64,000 bases of DNA from Dictyobacter formicarum (GCF_016587435.1 NZ_BNJJ01000001.1:124001-188000), one strand, 5' to 3'; shown: positions 32,602-42,829, counted from the first letter of the stretch. Notes: generated by a model not told the origin, from the sequence alone. A program made the numbers and translations.

Positions 32602-35061
32602 ATGATTGAGATCAATGAACAACAGATCAGCTTGCATGCCAGTCCGCGTGACAAGCAAGAGGCAATCAATCTTGTAGGACAGCTTCTTATCAATAGCAAT
32701 AACATTGCCCCTGACTATGTAGCCAGTATGCAGCAACGCGAAAAAGTTGCCAATACATATCTGGGAAATGGCATCGCTATCCCCCATGGCTTAAATGAGC
32801 ATCGTGATCTCATCAAGCGTACCGGCATATCTGTACTTCAGGTTCCAGCAGGCGTTACCTGGAATCCAGGTGAAACTGCGCGCTTGATTGTGGGTATCGC
32901 CGCCAAATCGGACGAACATATCGAGGTCTTGCGCCGACTGACCCGTGTGCTGAGCGATGAAAAGCAGGTCGCCCTGCTGGCTCAAACCACCAATCCTCAA
33001 GATATCATCCAGGCTTTAACTGGCGAGCGCGCCGCTGAAGCTCCAATCGCGACCAATCAACCAGCCGACTATGAGCATTTTTTTGAGGCCATAGTAAGTA
33101 ATAAGACCGGCTTACATGCCCGTCCAGCGGCCATGTTTGTCAATCTGGCCAAGCGTTTTAAAGCCGATATTCTGGTTCGCCACGGGGAACGCGTTGGGAA
33201 CGGCAAACGCTTGCTTTCGTTGTTGCAGCTGGGCGTTGAACGAGGCGCCCAGATCCGTGTTTCCGCGCAAGGTGAGGATGCTCGCACTGCGCTCAAGGCC
33301 CTGCAAGAGGCTCTTGCGCAAAATTTAGGCGAAGAAGAGGTTGAGGCCACGCAGCGTTCGGAGGCGGTCTCCTGGACCCCACAGCAGGCCAGCGCTACTA
33401 TTAGCGGCATTTCAGCAGCGCCAGGCATTGTGTTCGGACCGCTAAAAACGTATGTTCATCGCGTTGCCACGATCGAAGATGCTGCTGGCGATCCTATTGA
33501 AGAGGGCGAAAAATTGCAGCAGGCACTGGATGTATCTCAGCAGGAGCTTGAGCAACTTCATGCCGATGTGAGTGCGCGCTCAGGAGCCAGCCAGGCAGCG
33601 ATTTTTGAGGCCCACAGCGAATTTCTCACCGATAGCAGCATTATTCAGCAGACTATCTCTCTTATCTATCAGGGTCACAGCGCAGCCTGGTCATGGAACC
33701 ATGCTATCCAGGAACGTGTAGATGCATTACAGCAACTGAGTGATCCTGTCCTGGCTGGCCGTGCCGCCGACCTCAGAGATGTCGGCCTGCGTGTACAAAA
33801 CCATTTAACAGGAATCCGGCAGCAGGAAATCCAGCTGGATAACCATCCTGTCATTCTGGTAGCGGACGACCTGGCCCCATCTGATACAGCGACCCTCGAT
33901 CCACAGGCGGTGCTGGGCTTCTGTACGGTTGGAGGCGGCCCGACATCGCACACAGCCATTATTGCTCGCTCACTAGGCATCCCGGCTATTGTCGGGGCAG
34001 ACAAAGAGATCTTGAATATCGCTGATGGGAGCGCCTGCATTCTGGATGGTTCATCAGGAAAACTCTATCTAGAACCCGCTGATGCCGATATCGAGCATGT
34101 GCGCCAGCTGCAGCAGCAAGCCCAACAGCAAGAAGATGCAGCCCGGGCCGAGCGCTTTGCGCCCGCGATCACCAGCGATCAACATCGTGTAGAGGTAGCT
34201 GCCAACATCGGTAATATCCGCGACGCCCAGAAAGCGGCTGAAGCCGGAGCGGAGGGCGTCGGACTTCTGCGCACCGAGTTTCTTTATCTGGAGCGCAGGA
34301 GTGCCCCATCTGAAGACGAACAATTTGCCGTCTACCGCGACATCATCCAAACGCAGAAAGGCCAGAATGTCATTATCCGCACACTGGATATTGGCGGCGA
34401 TAAAGAGGTCAGCTACCTGAATTTACCCAAAGAAGCTAATCCATTCCTGGGTATTCGTGGCATACGACTCTGCTTTGAGTATCCTGACCTGTTCATCCCA
34501 CAGCTGCGCGCCATCTATCGGGCGGCCACCTATGGTCCGGTCAGCATTATGTTCCCTATGATCGCAACGCTTGAGGATTGGCAGAAAGCTGCGGCCATCG
34601 CTGAACAGGTACGCCAGGAGCTTGATGCTCCCACCGTACCGATCGGCATCATGGTTGAAGTGCCTTCAGCAGTCATGCTGGCCCATCACCTGGCCAAAGA
34701 GATTGCCTTCTTCTCCATCGGCACCAATGATTTGACACAATATGTGATGGCAATGGATCGTGGCCATCCTCAACTGGCCAAACAGGCTGATAGCTTACAT
34801 CCAGCCATATTGCATATGATCTCTCAGACCGTACAGGCGGCCAGCCAGGAAGGCAAATGGGTCGGCGTGTGCGGCGGCCTGGCCTCCGATGTACTGGGAG
34901 CAAGCATTTTAACGGGGCTGGGGGTAAAAGAATTGAGTGTCAGCATTCCAAGTATTGCCACCATTAAAGCCCATATCCGTAACTCATCCTTGCAAACTAT
35001 GCAGGAAATCGCCCGCAAAGCGCTACAATGTCGCACCAGCGCCGAGGTACGCAGTCTATGA
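32602..35061 (+). CDS. Multiphosphoryl transfer protein EIIA(Fru)-HPr-EI
   Basis: This cytoplasmic fusion of three PTS proteins in 819 residues takes phosphate from PEP and hands it to FruA. The EIIA domain (about 1-145) carries H62 in NGIAIPHGLNEH. The HPr domain (about 158-245) has phospho-His H172 in NKTGLHARPAAMF. The EI domain (about 265-810) has H450 in GGGPTSHTAIIARS and the PEP-site loop GVCGGLASD. At the position of HPr Ser46 there is R203, so HPr-kinase-type regulation is not possible in this protein. The order is the same as in Rhodobacter-type FruB. It may also serve the orphan EIICB/EIIA at the left end of the window. GGGAG precedes the ATG; the stop overlaps fruK. Confidence 0.92.
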   Translation: MIEINEQQISLHASPRDKQEAINLVGQLLINSNNIAPDYVASMQQREKVANTYLGNGIAIPHGLNEHRDLIKRTGISVLQVPAGVTWNPGETARLIVGIAAKSDEHIEVLRRLTRVLSDEKQVALLAQTTNPQDIIQALTGERAAEAPIATNQPADYEHFFEAIVSNKTGLHARPAAMFVNLAKRFKADILVRHGERVGNGKRLLSLLQLGVERGAQIRVSAQGEDARTALKALQEALAQNLGEEEVEATQRSEAVSWTPQQASATISGISAAPGIVFGPLKTYVHRVATIEDAAGDPIEEGEKLQQALDVSQQELEQLHADVSARSGASQAAIFEAHSEFLTDSSIIQQTISLIYQGHSAAWSWNHAIQERVDALQQLSDPVLAGRAADLRDVGLRVQNHLTGIRQQEIQLDNHPVILVADDLAPSDTATLDPQAVLGFCTVGGGPTSHTAIIARSLGIPAIVGADKEILNIADGSACILDGSSGKLYLEPADADIEHVRQLQQQAQQQEDAARAERFAPAITSDQHRVEVAANIGNIRDAQKAAEAGAEGVGLLRTEFLYLERRSAPSEDEQFAVYRDIIQTQKGQNVIIRTLDIGGDKEVSYLNLPKEANPFLGIRGIRLCFEYPDLFIPQLRAIYRAATYGPVSIMFPMIATLEDWQKAAAIAEQVRQELDAPTVPIGIMVEVPSAVMLAHHLAKEIAFFSIGTNDLTQYVMAMDRGHPQLAKQADSLHPAILHMISQTVQAASQEGKWVGVCGGLASDVLGASILTGLGVKELSVSIPSIATIKAHIRNSSLQTMQEIARKALQCRTSAEVRSL

Positions 35062-36020
35062 GTAAAATTGCAACGATTACGCTTAATCCTGCCATCGATC
35101 TAACTGTACGCGTGGATCACTTTCAACCTGCTACGGTTAATCGTGGCCAGGAAATGCAGTTGGATGCGGGGGGAAAAGGGGTCAATGTGGCCTCTTTTCT
35201 AGCCGACTATGGTCATGCCACGGCGGTAACCGGCTTTCTGGGTCGCGATAACGCCACGATCTTTGAGCAACTATTCAGGCAAAAACAGATCGAAGATGCC
35301 TTCATCCGTTTGCCGGGCCAAACACGTACTGGCATTAAAGTGATTGATGAAGCCAGGCGACAGACGACTGATATCAACATGCCAGGGCTTCAACCGTCAG
35401 CAGCTGATGTTGAGCAGCTCACTGCACGCATAGAACAACTCGCCGCGACCTGCGATTGGTTTGTGCTGGCGGGACATCTACCCCCCGGATTGCCAACCAA
35501 CTTTTATGCAACCACCATTGAGCGTTTAAAAACACTGGGCAAAAATATTGTGCTGGACTCCAGTCAGGCTGCCTTGCGCGCTGGTGCGCAGGCAGGACCA
35601 ACTATCCTCAAACCAAATATTGATGAACTCCAACAGCTAGTAGAGCGCCCACTGGAGGATGAGCTAAGTATTGAACAGGGTGCCAGACAATTGTTACAGG
35701 ACACCGTGCGTCTGGTTGTGGTCTCGATGGGAGAACATGGCGCTCTGTTTGTTGATCAACATACCACCCTGGTAGCTCAACCGCTTGCGGTGAGCGTAAA
35801 AAGCACGGTTGGTGCTGGCGATGCCATGGTCGCTGGCTTAATTGCTGGACTCAATGAGGGGCTACCACTAGCTGAATGCGCGCGACTGGCAACCGCTTTT
35901 TCAGCGGGTACCATCACGCGTATTGGTCCTCACTTACCGGATCGCCATACACTCCAACAGTATGCCAGCCAGGTTCAGATACGCACGCTCCAACCAGCCT
36001 CCAAGGCCCAGGAAGAATAA
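35058..36020 (+). CDS. fruK: 1-phosphofructokinase
   Basis: This enzyme phosphorylates fructose 1-phosphate, the FruA product, to fructose 1,6-bisphosphate. The 320-residue PfkB-family sugar kinase starts SKIATITLNPAIDLTV, has the substrate motif GGKGVNVASFL, and ends with the ATP/anion-hole motif VGAGDAMVAGLIAG. The ATG at 35058 overlaps the upstream TGA in ATGA, giving translational coupling. It could be a tagatose-6-phosphate kinase by family, but the surrounding fructose PTS genes decide for FruK. Confidence 0.93.
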   Translation: MSKIATITLNPAIDLTVRVDHFQPATVNRGQEMQLDAGGKGVNVASFLADYGHATAVTGFLGRDNATIFEQLFRQKQIEDAFIRLPGQTRTGIKVIDEARRQTTDINMPGLQPSAADVEQLTARIEQLAATCDWFVLAGHLPPGLPTNFYATTIERLKTLGKNIVLDSSQAALRAGAQAGPTILKPNIDELQQLVERPLEDELSIEQGARQLLQDTVRLVVVSMGEHGALFVDQHTTLVAQPLAVSVKSTVGAGDAMVAGLIAGLNEGLPLAECARLATAFSAGTITRIGPHLPDRHTLQQYASQVQIRTLQPASKAQEE

Positions 36021-36126
36021 TTAGCAGAGTTGGTAACAAATATAAACTCAGGCAAGGATCTGGATAAAGATTGTATTTAGTATATGCAGAGAAGCATGGT
36101 CTTATCCCATTCAAAGGAGTTTTACA

Positions 36127-37941
36127 ATGGCAAAGATTGTGGCAATCACATCCTGTCCAACTGGCATTGCCCATACCTTTATGGCCGCTGAAGCACTTCA
36201 GCGTGGCGCTGAAGCCTTAGGGCACACCCTTAAAGTGGAGACGCAAGGCTCGGTCGGGGCACAAAATCAGTTGACTGCAGCCGATATACAGGCCGCCGAT
36301 GTGGTGATTATCGCCGCCAATGCAAAAGTCGATCAGAGCCGCTTTCCCGAAAAGCTAATTTATGAAACTACGACCAGTAAGGCAATTCGTCAGAGCCAGC
36401 AAATCATTGAAGAGGCTCTGGCCAAACAGCCAGCGAGTGCGGTCGCTCCTCCTGCTCCCCCGCAAGAAATTGAGCATGCGCGCATCGTTGCTATTACGTC
36501 GTGCCCAACTGGTATCGCGCATACCTTTATGGCCGCCGAGGCATTGGAACGGGCCGCCGAAACATTGGGACACCAGATTAAAGTGGAAACTCAGGGTTCG
36601 GTCGGTGCGCAAAATACGCTGACTGCAGACGAGATTCAAAAAGCCAATGTGGTGGTGATTGCGGCCGATGCAAAAGTCGATCAAGGACGCTTTGCAGGCA
36701 AGACAGTCTATGAAACCTCTACTCACGACGCGCTACAAAATGGCCCGGGTGTCCTGAACAAAGCCCTGACACTGGCCGCCCGTGGTCCCCAAACCGCGAC
36801 CGGTGCCGCCGCCACAGCCAGCGCTCCTTCACAGGATTATCTTTCTCAGATTCAGGATGCTAAAAGTAAAAGGTCCGCCGCCAGTGCAGGTATCTACAAA
36901 CATTTGATGACTGGTGTCTCATATATGCTTCCCTTTGTGGTTGCTGGTGGACTCTTGATCGCGCTTTCCTTTGCCGTTGGTGGCATCGACGCCGCCAAAC
37001 ATCCAGGAACAATCGGCTGGGCATTAAACCAGATCGGTGGTGGCACAGGTGCCTTCAGCCTGATCGTTCCCATTCTGGCGGGCTATATCGCCTACTCGAT
37101 CGCGGATCGGCCTGGTCTGGCGCCTGGTATGATTGGTGGCGTGCTCTCTACTTCGATTGGCGCAGGCTTCTTAGGTGGTCTGATTGCAGGCTTTCTGGCA
37201 GGCTATATCACCTCTTATCTCAACAAATGGATCGACCTGCCGAAAAATCTGGCTGGCTTAAAACCGGTCCTGGTCCTTCCTTTGCTCAGTACCGCCATCG
37301 TTGGTTTACTGATGGTCTATGTAATTGGTGCTCCGGTTAGCTTTATGCTAGTAGCCCTCACCAACTGGCTAAGGACCATGCAGGGTACGAACGCCTTACT
37401 GCTTGGATTACTGCTCGGCGGTATGATGGCCATCGATATGGGGGGTCCAATCAACAAATCGGCCTATACATTCTCGGTAGGACTCTTGAGCAGCAATGTA
37501 GACGCGCCGATGGCTGCTGTGATGGCTGCGGGCATGACTCCGCCGCTTGGTCTGGCCCTGGCAACCTACCTGTTCAAAAATCGCTTTACGGTTGAAGAAC
37601 AGGATGCAGGCAAGGCAGCGGCAGTATTGGGCATCTCCTTCATCACCGAAGGAGCCATCCCCTTTGCTGCTCGCGATCCATTCCGTGTCATTCCGGCCAC
37701 TATGATTGGATCAGCCGTGGCTGGCGCACTCTCAATGCTGTTCGCCTGCCGGCTGCAGGTTCCTCATGGAGGCGTCTTTGTCCTGCTTATCCCTGGAGCA
37801 GTTACCAATCTGCTGCCCTATCTCATCGCTATCGTGGCAGGTACATTAGTCACCACGGGCGTCCTCTTCTTTACCAAGCGCCCACTCGCCAGCAACGCAG
37901 CAGTTATCAAGGCTGAAGCCGAGTTAGCCCAGGCTTCATAG
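36127..37941 (+). CDS. fruA: PTS fructose transporter EIIB-EIIB-EIIC
   Basis: This membrane permease imports fructose as fructose 1-phosphate. The 604 residues hold two EIIB domains in tandem (about 1-105 and 117-225) and an EIIC domain with about nine helices (about 255-600). Both EIIB copies retain the active-site cysteine in [10 protein letters not shown] (C10 and C126). They are very similar to each other along their whole length, unlike Escherichia coli FruA, whose first copy lacks the cysteine. The EIIC motif [13 protein letters not shown] marks the fructose family. It is the third gene of the operon, 106 bp after fruK, with AAAGGAG before the ATG. Confidence 0.93.
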   Translation: MAKIVAITSCPTGIAHTFMAAEALQRGAEALGHTLKVETQGSVGAQNQLTAADIQAADVVIIAANAKVDQSRFPEKLIYETTTSKAIRQSQQIIEEALAKQPASAVAPPAPPQEIEHARIVAITSCPTGIAHTFMAAEALERAAETLGHQIKVETQGSVGAQNTLTADEIQKANVVVIAADAKVDQGRFAGKTVYETSTHDALQNGPGVLNKALTLAARGPQTATGAAATASAPSQDYLSQIQDAKSKRSAASAGIYKHLMTGVSYMLPFVVAGGLLIALSFAVGGIDAAKHPGTIGWALNQIGGGTGAFSLIVPILAGYIAYSIADRPGLAPGMIGGVLSTSIGAGFLGGLIAGFLAGYITSYLNKWIDLPKNLAGLKPVLVLPLLSTAIVGLLMVYVIGAPVSFMLVALTNWLRTMQGTNALLLGLLLGGMMAIDMGGPINKSAYTFSVGLLSSNVDAPMAAVMAAGMTPPLGLALATYLFKNRFTVEEQDAGKAAAVLGISFITEGAIPFAARDPFRVIPATMIGSAVAGALSMLFACRLQVPHGGVFVLLIPGAVTNLLPYLIAIVAGTLVTTGVLFFTKRPLASNAAVIKAEAELAQAS

Positions 37942-37978
37942 CAGATTTTTTACTCAATCGCTAAATATACATAGCCTA

Positions 37979-38008
37979 TTGCCTCCACCGATAAATGTGT
38001 GGAGGCAA
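37979..38008 (+). terminator. Hairpin terminating the fructose operon
   Basis: A perfect 10-bp stem TTGCCTCCAC/GTGGAGGCAA with a 10-base loop, 37 bp after the fruA stop. The following bases are CGGGCTGTTTTA, a weak T-tract. Confidence 0.6.
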
Positions 38009-38230
38009 CGGGCTGTTTTAATTATTCAGGTCTACTTTTGCAGCGCCGGTAGAGTCGTCAGGAACATCACGCATATGATTGAGCCAATAAATCACTGGTA
38101 TATATGTCTATAAACAATTGCAAAAGGATAAAATAGCCAACAACAGACGTCTAACTAGTAGAAGGGTTTTTGTGTTTTAACTGGCATATATCCATCTAGC
38201 TACATAAAAAACATCAGCAATATTTCTTTA

Positions 38231-38426
38231 GAGTGTGTCTGAAAGACATATGTTTCGCGCCTTCGGCTCCTGACGCTACGCGCTTACAGCGCTCAAATGG
38301 TCTTTTATTCGTTGGTGCATTCGCGCAAAGCGCGAATGCACCAACGAATAAAAGGGCTCGGGCGCGCATGCGCCCGCCCGTACGGGGGCGCTTTACTTCC
38401 CATGGGAATGGACTTCAGATACACTC
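38231..38426. mobile_element. Complete MITE-like element, copy E (196 bp)
   Basis: The ends GAGTGTGTCTGAAAG and CTTCAGATACACTC form imperfect inverted repeats, flanked by TTA on both sides (38228-38230, 38427-38429), a possible target duplication. In the centre is a perfect 25-bp-arm hairpin (38302-38326, 38330-38354) with a 3-base loop and core GTTGGTGCA. GC-rich palindromic arms lie on both sides. It encodes nothing and lies between fruA and the kinase gene. Related copies: 6502-6610, 6842-6985, 28877-29424. Confidence 0.7.
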
Positions 38427-38484
38427 TTAAACATATCCAACGATAACAGCAGCAAAGTAAAAATAGAGAGCGAGGATATATTAG

Positions 38485-41247
38485 TTGAAATCTATAAATA
38501 TTCTCTACTGCGCGACCTGTGGAGCTGCCAATCAAGAAAACGATACTACCTGCTTTGCCTGTGGAAATAAATTATTGCATAGTCAGGATTTTGATGAGCA
38601 GACACAGATGCAAACCATTACCATTCTTGAAGGTCGTTATCGCCTGATTGAGTGTGTTGGTAAAGGTGGGTTTGCCACTGTCTATAAAGCCGAAGATCTG
38701 CAAATCAAACAAATCGTGGCGGTCAAAGAAATTACGTTGAAGGACTTGAAGCCCCAGGAAATCATTGATGCCACCGATACCTATCATCGTGAAATACGTT
38801 TTGGTAGTTCGCTCAAACATCCGGCACTACCAAAAGTCTATGCTCATTTTATGGATCAGGAGCACTGGTATATCGTTGCCCAGTTCATCGATGGCCAAAC
38901 CCTGGAAGAGTATCGACAACGATTGCCAGACGGGCAACTTCCTTTGTCCGAGACGCTCACCATCGCTTTTCAGGTCTGCGATGTACTCTCCTATCTCCAT
39001 TCACGTCAACCACCCATTATTTTCCGCGACATTAAGCCTGATAATATTATGCGCACACGCACAGGCCGTATTTACCTCATTGATTTTGGGATCGCGCGCC
39101 AGTACAGGCCTGGCCAGAGGCGTGATACGCAGGCGCTTGGCTCCCCAGGCTATGCCGCCCCCGAACAATATGGTTCGGATCAAACCACAGAGCGTTCAGA
39201 TATCTATAGTCTGGGTGCCACGCTGCAAGCCTTGCTAACCGGGCACAATCCATTGGATGAAGATATCTCGGCTACCAGGAAACCGGTAGTCTTGCCAGAA
39301 GAACTTTCAGAACTACTGGCGGAAATGCTTGCTAGAGATCCTGCTCAGCGCCCGACCTCCATCATCAGTGTTCAGCGACGCCTGGAACAGATCAGTGCCA
39401 CAACAATTCTGGTGGGATCCACCCCCCAGGCATCTGCGATACCTATTCCGCCCCCTATCCCATCTTCAACCCCATACTATACCCCCTCAACGAGGGTAAG
39501 GGCTGGCAACGCGCCCGCTAAACCGAAAAAACGCCCTGGCTGGTTAAAAGTTGTAGCGATTGCCATTATACTGCTCGTAGTTCTCGGCTTCGGCAGTGAT
39601 AACCTTCTGAGCTATATCTCTAGCTGGACACATCAGGGCCCGATAGTACAAGAGCTCTCCATAGCACCTGCCAGCCAGCAGGTGCTCAATATCGCCGCCA
39701 CCAACAGTTTAGATGAGCCCTTGGATCCTGCTACAGTTCAAAACGCCCAATCAATGCAAATAGTCAGCATGACTTCAGCAGGACTGCTCTCTCTCAATGA
39801 CGACATGGAAATTGTGCCCCAGCTTGCTGATTCATGGGAAGCTAGTGATAATGGCTACACGTGGACCTTTCATTTACGTTATGGCCTCAAGTTTAGTGAT
39901 GGCACACCATTAACATCAGCTGATGTCGCCTATAGCCTGGATCGCGCGCTTGACCCGGCGCTAAAATATGGGGCAGGCCCATACAACCTGCAATATATTA
40001 AAGGGGCAGATCAACGTTCGGCGGGGAAAATCAAGTCTTTGATCGGACAGAGTATTTTGATACCCGATCCTGACACAATTATCTTCAAGCTATCAAAAAA
40101 TATTGGCTACTTTCTAGATACGCTGACAACTCCTTGTGCCTCGGTTGTTGAAAAAGCTCTGATCGAAAAATATGCTTCGGGATTCACTAATCACCTCAGC
40201 GAAGGTGGTAGCTCTGGACCATTCAAATTTGCTCAGAACAGGCCTTCACAAATGGTGCTCGTGCCTAACCCTGATTACTATGGCAGCAAACCGGCGCTCT
40301 CAAAAATCACGTTCACGTCATACGGCAGTACTGAAACCGCCTACAATGCTTATCAGGCAAATCAAGTCGGCTTTGTCGACAATATTCCATCATCGCTGAT
40401 AGATAGAGTAAGCCAGGATTCAGGCTTTCATCATTCATTACAGCTAACCACTAATTATTTAGCCATGAATTATTTGAGCAAGCCGTTTAACAACATTAAA
40501 ATTCGACAGGCATTCGCGCTGGCAATCAATAAAGATCTCATCAGAAAAAATACAGCTTTGCCCACCAACCATATCATCCCGGCTGGAGATCCCAGTGCGA
40601 ACGTAAACCTGACGGGGCCCGCTGGCATCCAAACAACGGCAGGCGATCCTACCCTGGCAAGAAAACTGCTACAGGAAGGCATGTACGAGGAAGGCATTTC
40701 TTCCATACAGACGTTTCCTACAGTTACGTTGACCTATCCGCAAAGCGGAGATACGCTACGACAAAATGAAATGGCAACCATGCAAGAGATGTGGCAAAAA
40801 AATCTGGGCATTACGGTCAAATTACAGATAATGTCAGGCAGCAATTTTTACAAAGCAATTAGTAGCCAGCAAGGTGTCAAAAATATGCAGATGTGGCGCG
40901 TAGGCTGGGTCGCAAGTTATCCAGATGCCAGCGAGTGGACAACAGTCCAATTTGCGCAGAACGCCTCACAAAATGTTTATGCCTATGGACAGAATCAAAG
41001 TAAAAACGCGGCCCGCCAGCAGGAGATACAAAAATTGTTGGCTCAGGCCGACATTACGCAGAATGAACCACAAAGAACAATGATGTACAGAAGTGCAGAA
41101 CAGAACCTCGTCAATGATGTGGCCTGGTTACCACTTTATCAGTACCTTGATAGCTATGTGGTTCAATCCAATCTACATGGTCTGAAGGTGAATGCTATGG
41201 ACATGATTGCGCCTGATGATTGGAGTAATATCTATATCACCCAATAA
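38485..41247 (+). CDS. Ser/Thr kinase fused to an extracellular oligopeptide-binding (SBP family 5) domain
   Basis: A 920-residue membrane receptor-like kinase. The domains in order are a zinc ribbon (C9, C12, C23, C26), a Hanks-type kinase (about 50-315), a Pro-rich linker, one transmembrane helix (about 352-370) and an SBP_bac_5 oligopeptide-binding domain (about 395-915). The kinase has the G-loop GKGGFATVYKA, the ATP lysine in VAVKEI, a catalytic loop FRDIKPDNIM (FRD instead of HRD), IDFGIAR and AAPEQYG. The binding domain, with WEASDNGYTWTFHLR and GLKFSDGTPLTSADVAYSLD, should face outside. The start is a TTG at 38485 with GAGGAT about 10 bp upstream. No ABC transporter genes lie nearby, so a sensing role is more likely than uptake; this is inference. 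Confidence 0.88.
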   Translation: MKSINILYCATCGAANQENDTTCFACGNKLLHSQDFDEQTQMQTITILEGRYRLIECVGKGGFATVYKAEDLQIKQIVAVKEITLKDLKPQEIIDATDTYHREIRFGSSLKHPALPKVYAHFMDQEHWYIVAQFIDGQTLEEYRQRLPDGQLPLSETLTIAFQVCDVLSYLHSRQPPIIFRDIKPDNIMRTRTGRIYLIDFGIARQYRPGQRRDTQALGSPGYAAPEQYGSDQTTERSDIYSLGATLQALLTGHNPLDEDISATRKPVVLPEELSELLAEMLARDPAQRPTSIISVQRRLEQISATTILVGSTPQASAIPIPPPIPSSTPYYTPSTRVRAGNAPAKPKKRPGWLKVVAIAIILLVVLGFGSDNLLSYISSWTHQGPIVQELSIAPASQQVLNIAATNSLDEPLDPATVQNAQSMQIVSMTSAGLLSLNDDMEIVPQLADSWEASDNGYTWTFHLRYGLKFSDGTPLTSADVAYSLDRALDPALKYGAGPYNLQYIKGADQRSAGKIKSLIGQSILIPDPDTIIFKLSKNIGYFLDTLTTPCASVVEKALIEKYASGFTNHLSEGGSSGPFKFAQNRPSQMVLVPNPDYYGSKPALSKITFTSYGSTETAYNAYQANQVGFVDNIPSSLIDRVSQDSGFHHSLQLTTNYLAMNYLSKPFNNIKIRQAFALAINKDLIRKNTALPTNHIIPAGDPSANVNLTGPAGIQTTAGDPTLARKLLQEGMYEEGISSIQTFPTVTLTYPQSGDTLRQNEMATMQEMWQKNLGITVKLQIMSGSNFYKAISSQQGVKNMQMWRVGWVASYPDASEWTTVQFAQNASQNVYAYGQNQSKNAARQQEIQKLLAQADITQNEPQRTMMYRSAEQNLVNDVAWLPLYQYLDSYVVQSNLHGLKVNAMDMIAPDDWSNIYITQ

Positions 41248-41252
41248 GCAGC

Positions 41253-41278
41253 GATGTTGAGATTTAAATCTCAACATC
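41253..41278. terminator. Bidirectional terminator, 26-bp perfect palindrome
   Basis: GATGTTGAGATTT (41253-41265) and its exact complement follow each other with no loop. It lies between the kinase stop and the convergent phosphatase gene, and contains the stop codon of the latter. Confidence 0.65.
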
Positions 41279-42028
41279 CGCGATCGAATTCAGGATCCAG
41301 GTGGGGCGATAAGGGAAGCGTTCCACCTGTTCTCGTCTAGTCACACCAGAAAGCACCAGTATTGTACGCAGGCCGCTCTCGGTGCCAGCTACAATATCGG
41401 TATCCATGCGGTCCCCGATCATAGCGGACTCTTCTGAATGGGCATTGAGCTTGCGCAGAGCCATGCGCATCATTAATGGGTTTGGCTTACCGATAAAATA
41501 CGGTTTGACTCCTGTAGCGGCGCTGATCAAAGCAGCGATGGCGCCAGTCGCTGGCACAAAACCGCCTTCGCCAGGTCCCATCACATCTGGATTGGTCGCG
41601 ATAAAGCGCGCGCCACCGTTGATGAAACGACAGGCCTGGGCGATGCGTTGAAAACTATATATCGTCGTCTCGCCCACTACCACATATTCAGGCTCCTGCG
41701 AAGTCAAAATATAGCCGATATCATGCAGTGCAGTCGTTAAACCAGATTCGCCAATGGTAAAAGCGCTACCACCTGGACGCTGGGAATCCAGAAACTGCGC
41801 AGTCGCTAAAGCGGACGAAAAAATAGCGTCTGCCGGCACATTTAATCCCATATAAGATAGCCGCACTTGCAGATCGCGAGGAGTGTACATGGAATTATTC
41901 GTAAAGATCAAAAAAGGGATGCCTTTGTCTTGTAGCTTATGAATAAAATCAGCTGCACCCGGAAGAAGCGATGAACCCCACACCAACACACCATCCATGT
42001 CGATCAGATAATTCTTGACTCCGTCCAT
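41264..42028 (-). CDS. HAD-IIA family phosphatase (NagD-like)
   Basis: A 254-residue cytoplasmic phosphohydrolase. The nucleophile and general acid are D10 and D12 in [11 protein letters not shown], motif II is FTNNS, the lysine motif is in [12 protein letters not shown] and the metal site is IGDRMDTDI. This is the NagD/PGP/AraL type with a C2 cap domain. Substrates of the family are small phosphorylated compounds, and the natural one here is not known. GGGGG just before the ATG supports the start. It is monocistronic. Confidence 0.9.
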   Translation of the reverse strand: MDGVKNYLIDMDGVLVWGSSLLPGAADFIHKLQDKGIPFLIFTNNSMYTPRDLQVRLSYMGLNVPADAIFSSALATAQFLDSQRPGGSAFTIGESGLTTALHDIGYILTSQEPEYVVVGETTIYSFQRIAQACRFINGGARFIATNPDVMGPGEGGFVPATGAIAALISAATGVKPYFIGKPNPLMMRMALRKLNAHSEESAMIGDRMDTDIVAGTESGLRTILVLSGVTRREQVERFPYRPTWILNSIADVEI

Positions 42029-42271
42029 TACTTGCCCCCTTCACTAAATCGCTAATCAATTGTATATGAGTAGCAAACACAAGATAGTGTAGCCCACCGC
42101 TCAACCGAATGTCAATTAACATCGACAGCCATTCACAAAAATACACGCAAACCATATGGAGTACTATCGGCTTGACGAGGAGACACAGTTATAGCTACAG
42201 TATAAAAGTATCTGCGCGGTTTAAATTATCTTGCAGGCTCAGAAACAATAAAGGAAATAACAAGATTCACT

Positions 42272-42595
42272 ATGGATATTGCTACGTATACACAAGAGGT
42301 GCATCGCACCTGTGATATAGAAGATCGCCGTGAACTACTTATCCTGACCGCATTAGGCATTGCCGGGGAATCGGGCGAGGTCGTTGACCTCCTCAAAAAA
42401 ACTCTTTATCATTCTCATACCCTGGACGTATCCAACTTGAATAAAGAAATCGGCGACCTCCTCTGGTATATGACACTGCTCTGCGACACCGTAGGTCTGA
42501 CCCTTGAAGATGTTATGCAGGCTAACGTCGACAAGTTGCGCCAGCGCTACCCTGACGGCTTCGATGTCAAACGCAGTCAGTCGCGCCAGGAGTAA
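42272..42595 (+). CDS. MazG-like nucleotide pyrophosphohydrolase
   Basis: A 107-residue all-alpha NTP pyrophosphatase family protein. LGIAGESGEVVDLLKKTLYH and LNKEIGDLLWYMTLLC contain the metal-binding ExxE and ExxD helices of the MazG fold. Such proteins remove non-canonical nucleoside triphosphates, or may act in stress responses. It stands alone between an HAD phosphatase and an AT-rich nuclease gene. AAAGGAA lies about 13 bp before the ATG. Confidence 0.85.
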   Translation: MDIATYTQEVHRTCDIEDRRELLILTALGIAGESGEVVDLLKKTLYHSHTLDVSNLNKEIGDLLWYMTLLCDTVGLTLEDVMQANVDKLRQRYPDGFDVKRSQSRQE

Positions 42596-42829
42596 GCAGA
42601 AAATCACCTTTTTCCTATCAAGTAAATTTTGTAACACATGAATAATATAATTAATCTCCATGATAAATATTTTCCTGGAATGCAAAATATTTACCGCTTA
42701 ATTTTTTATGCTCTTTTGCCTTGCCAGCAGATACTCGATTTGTTACTATTAAACTTATTAACTGCATTTATATTATCTTTACTGAATCTATAAGTATATC
42801 AAATTTTGATTGAAGGAGGATTTAAGAGC

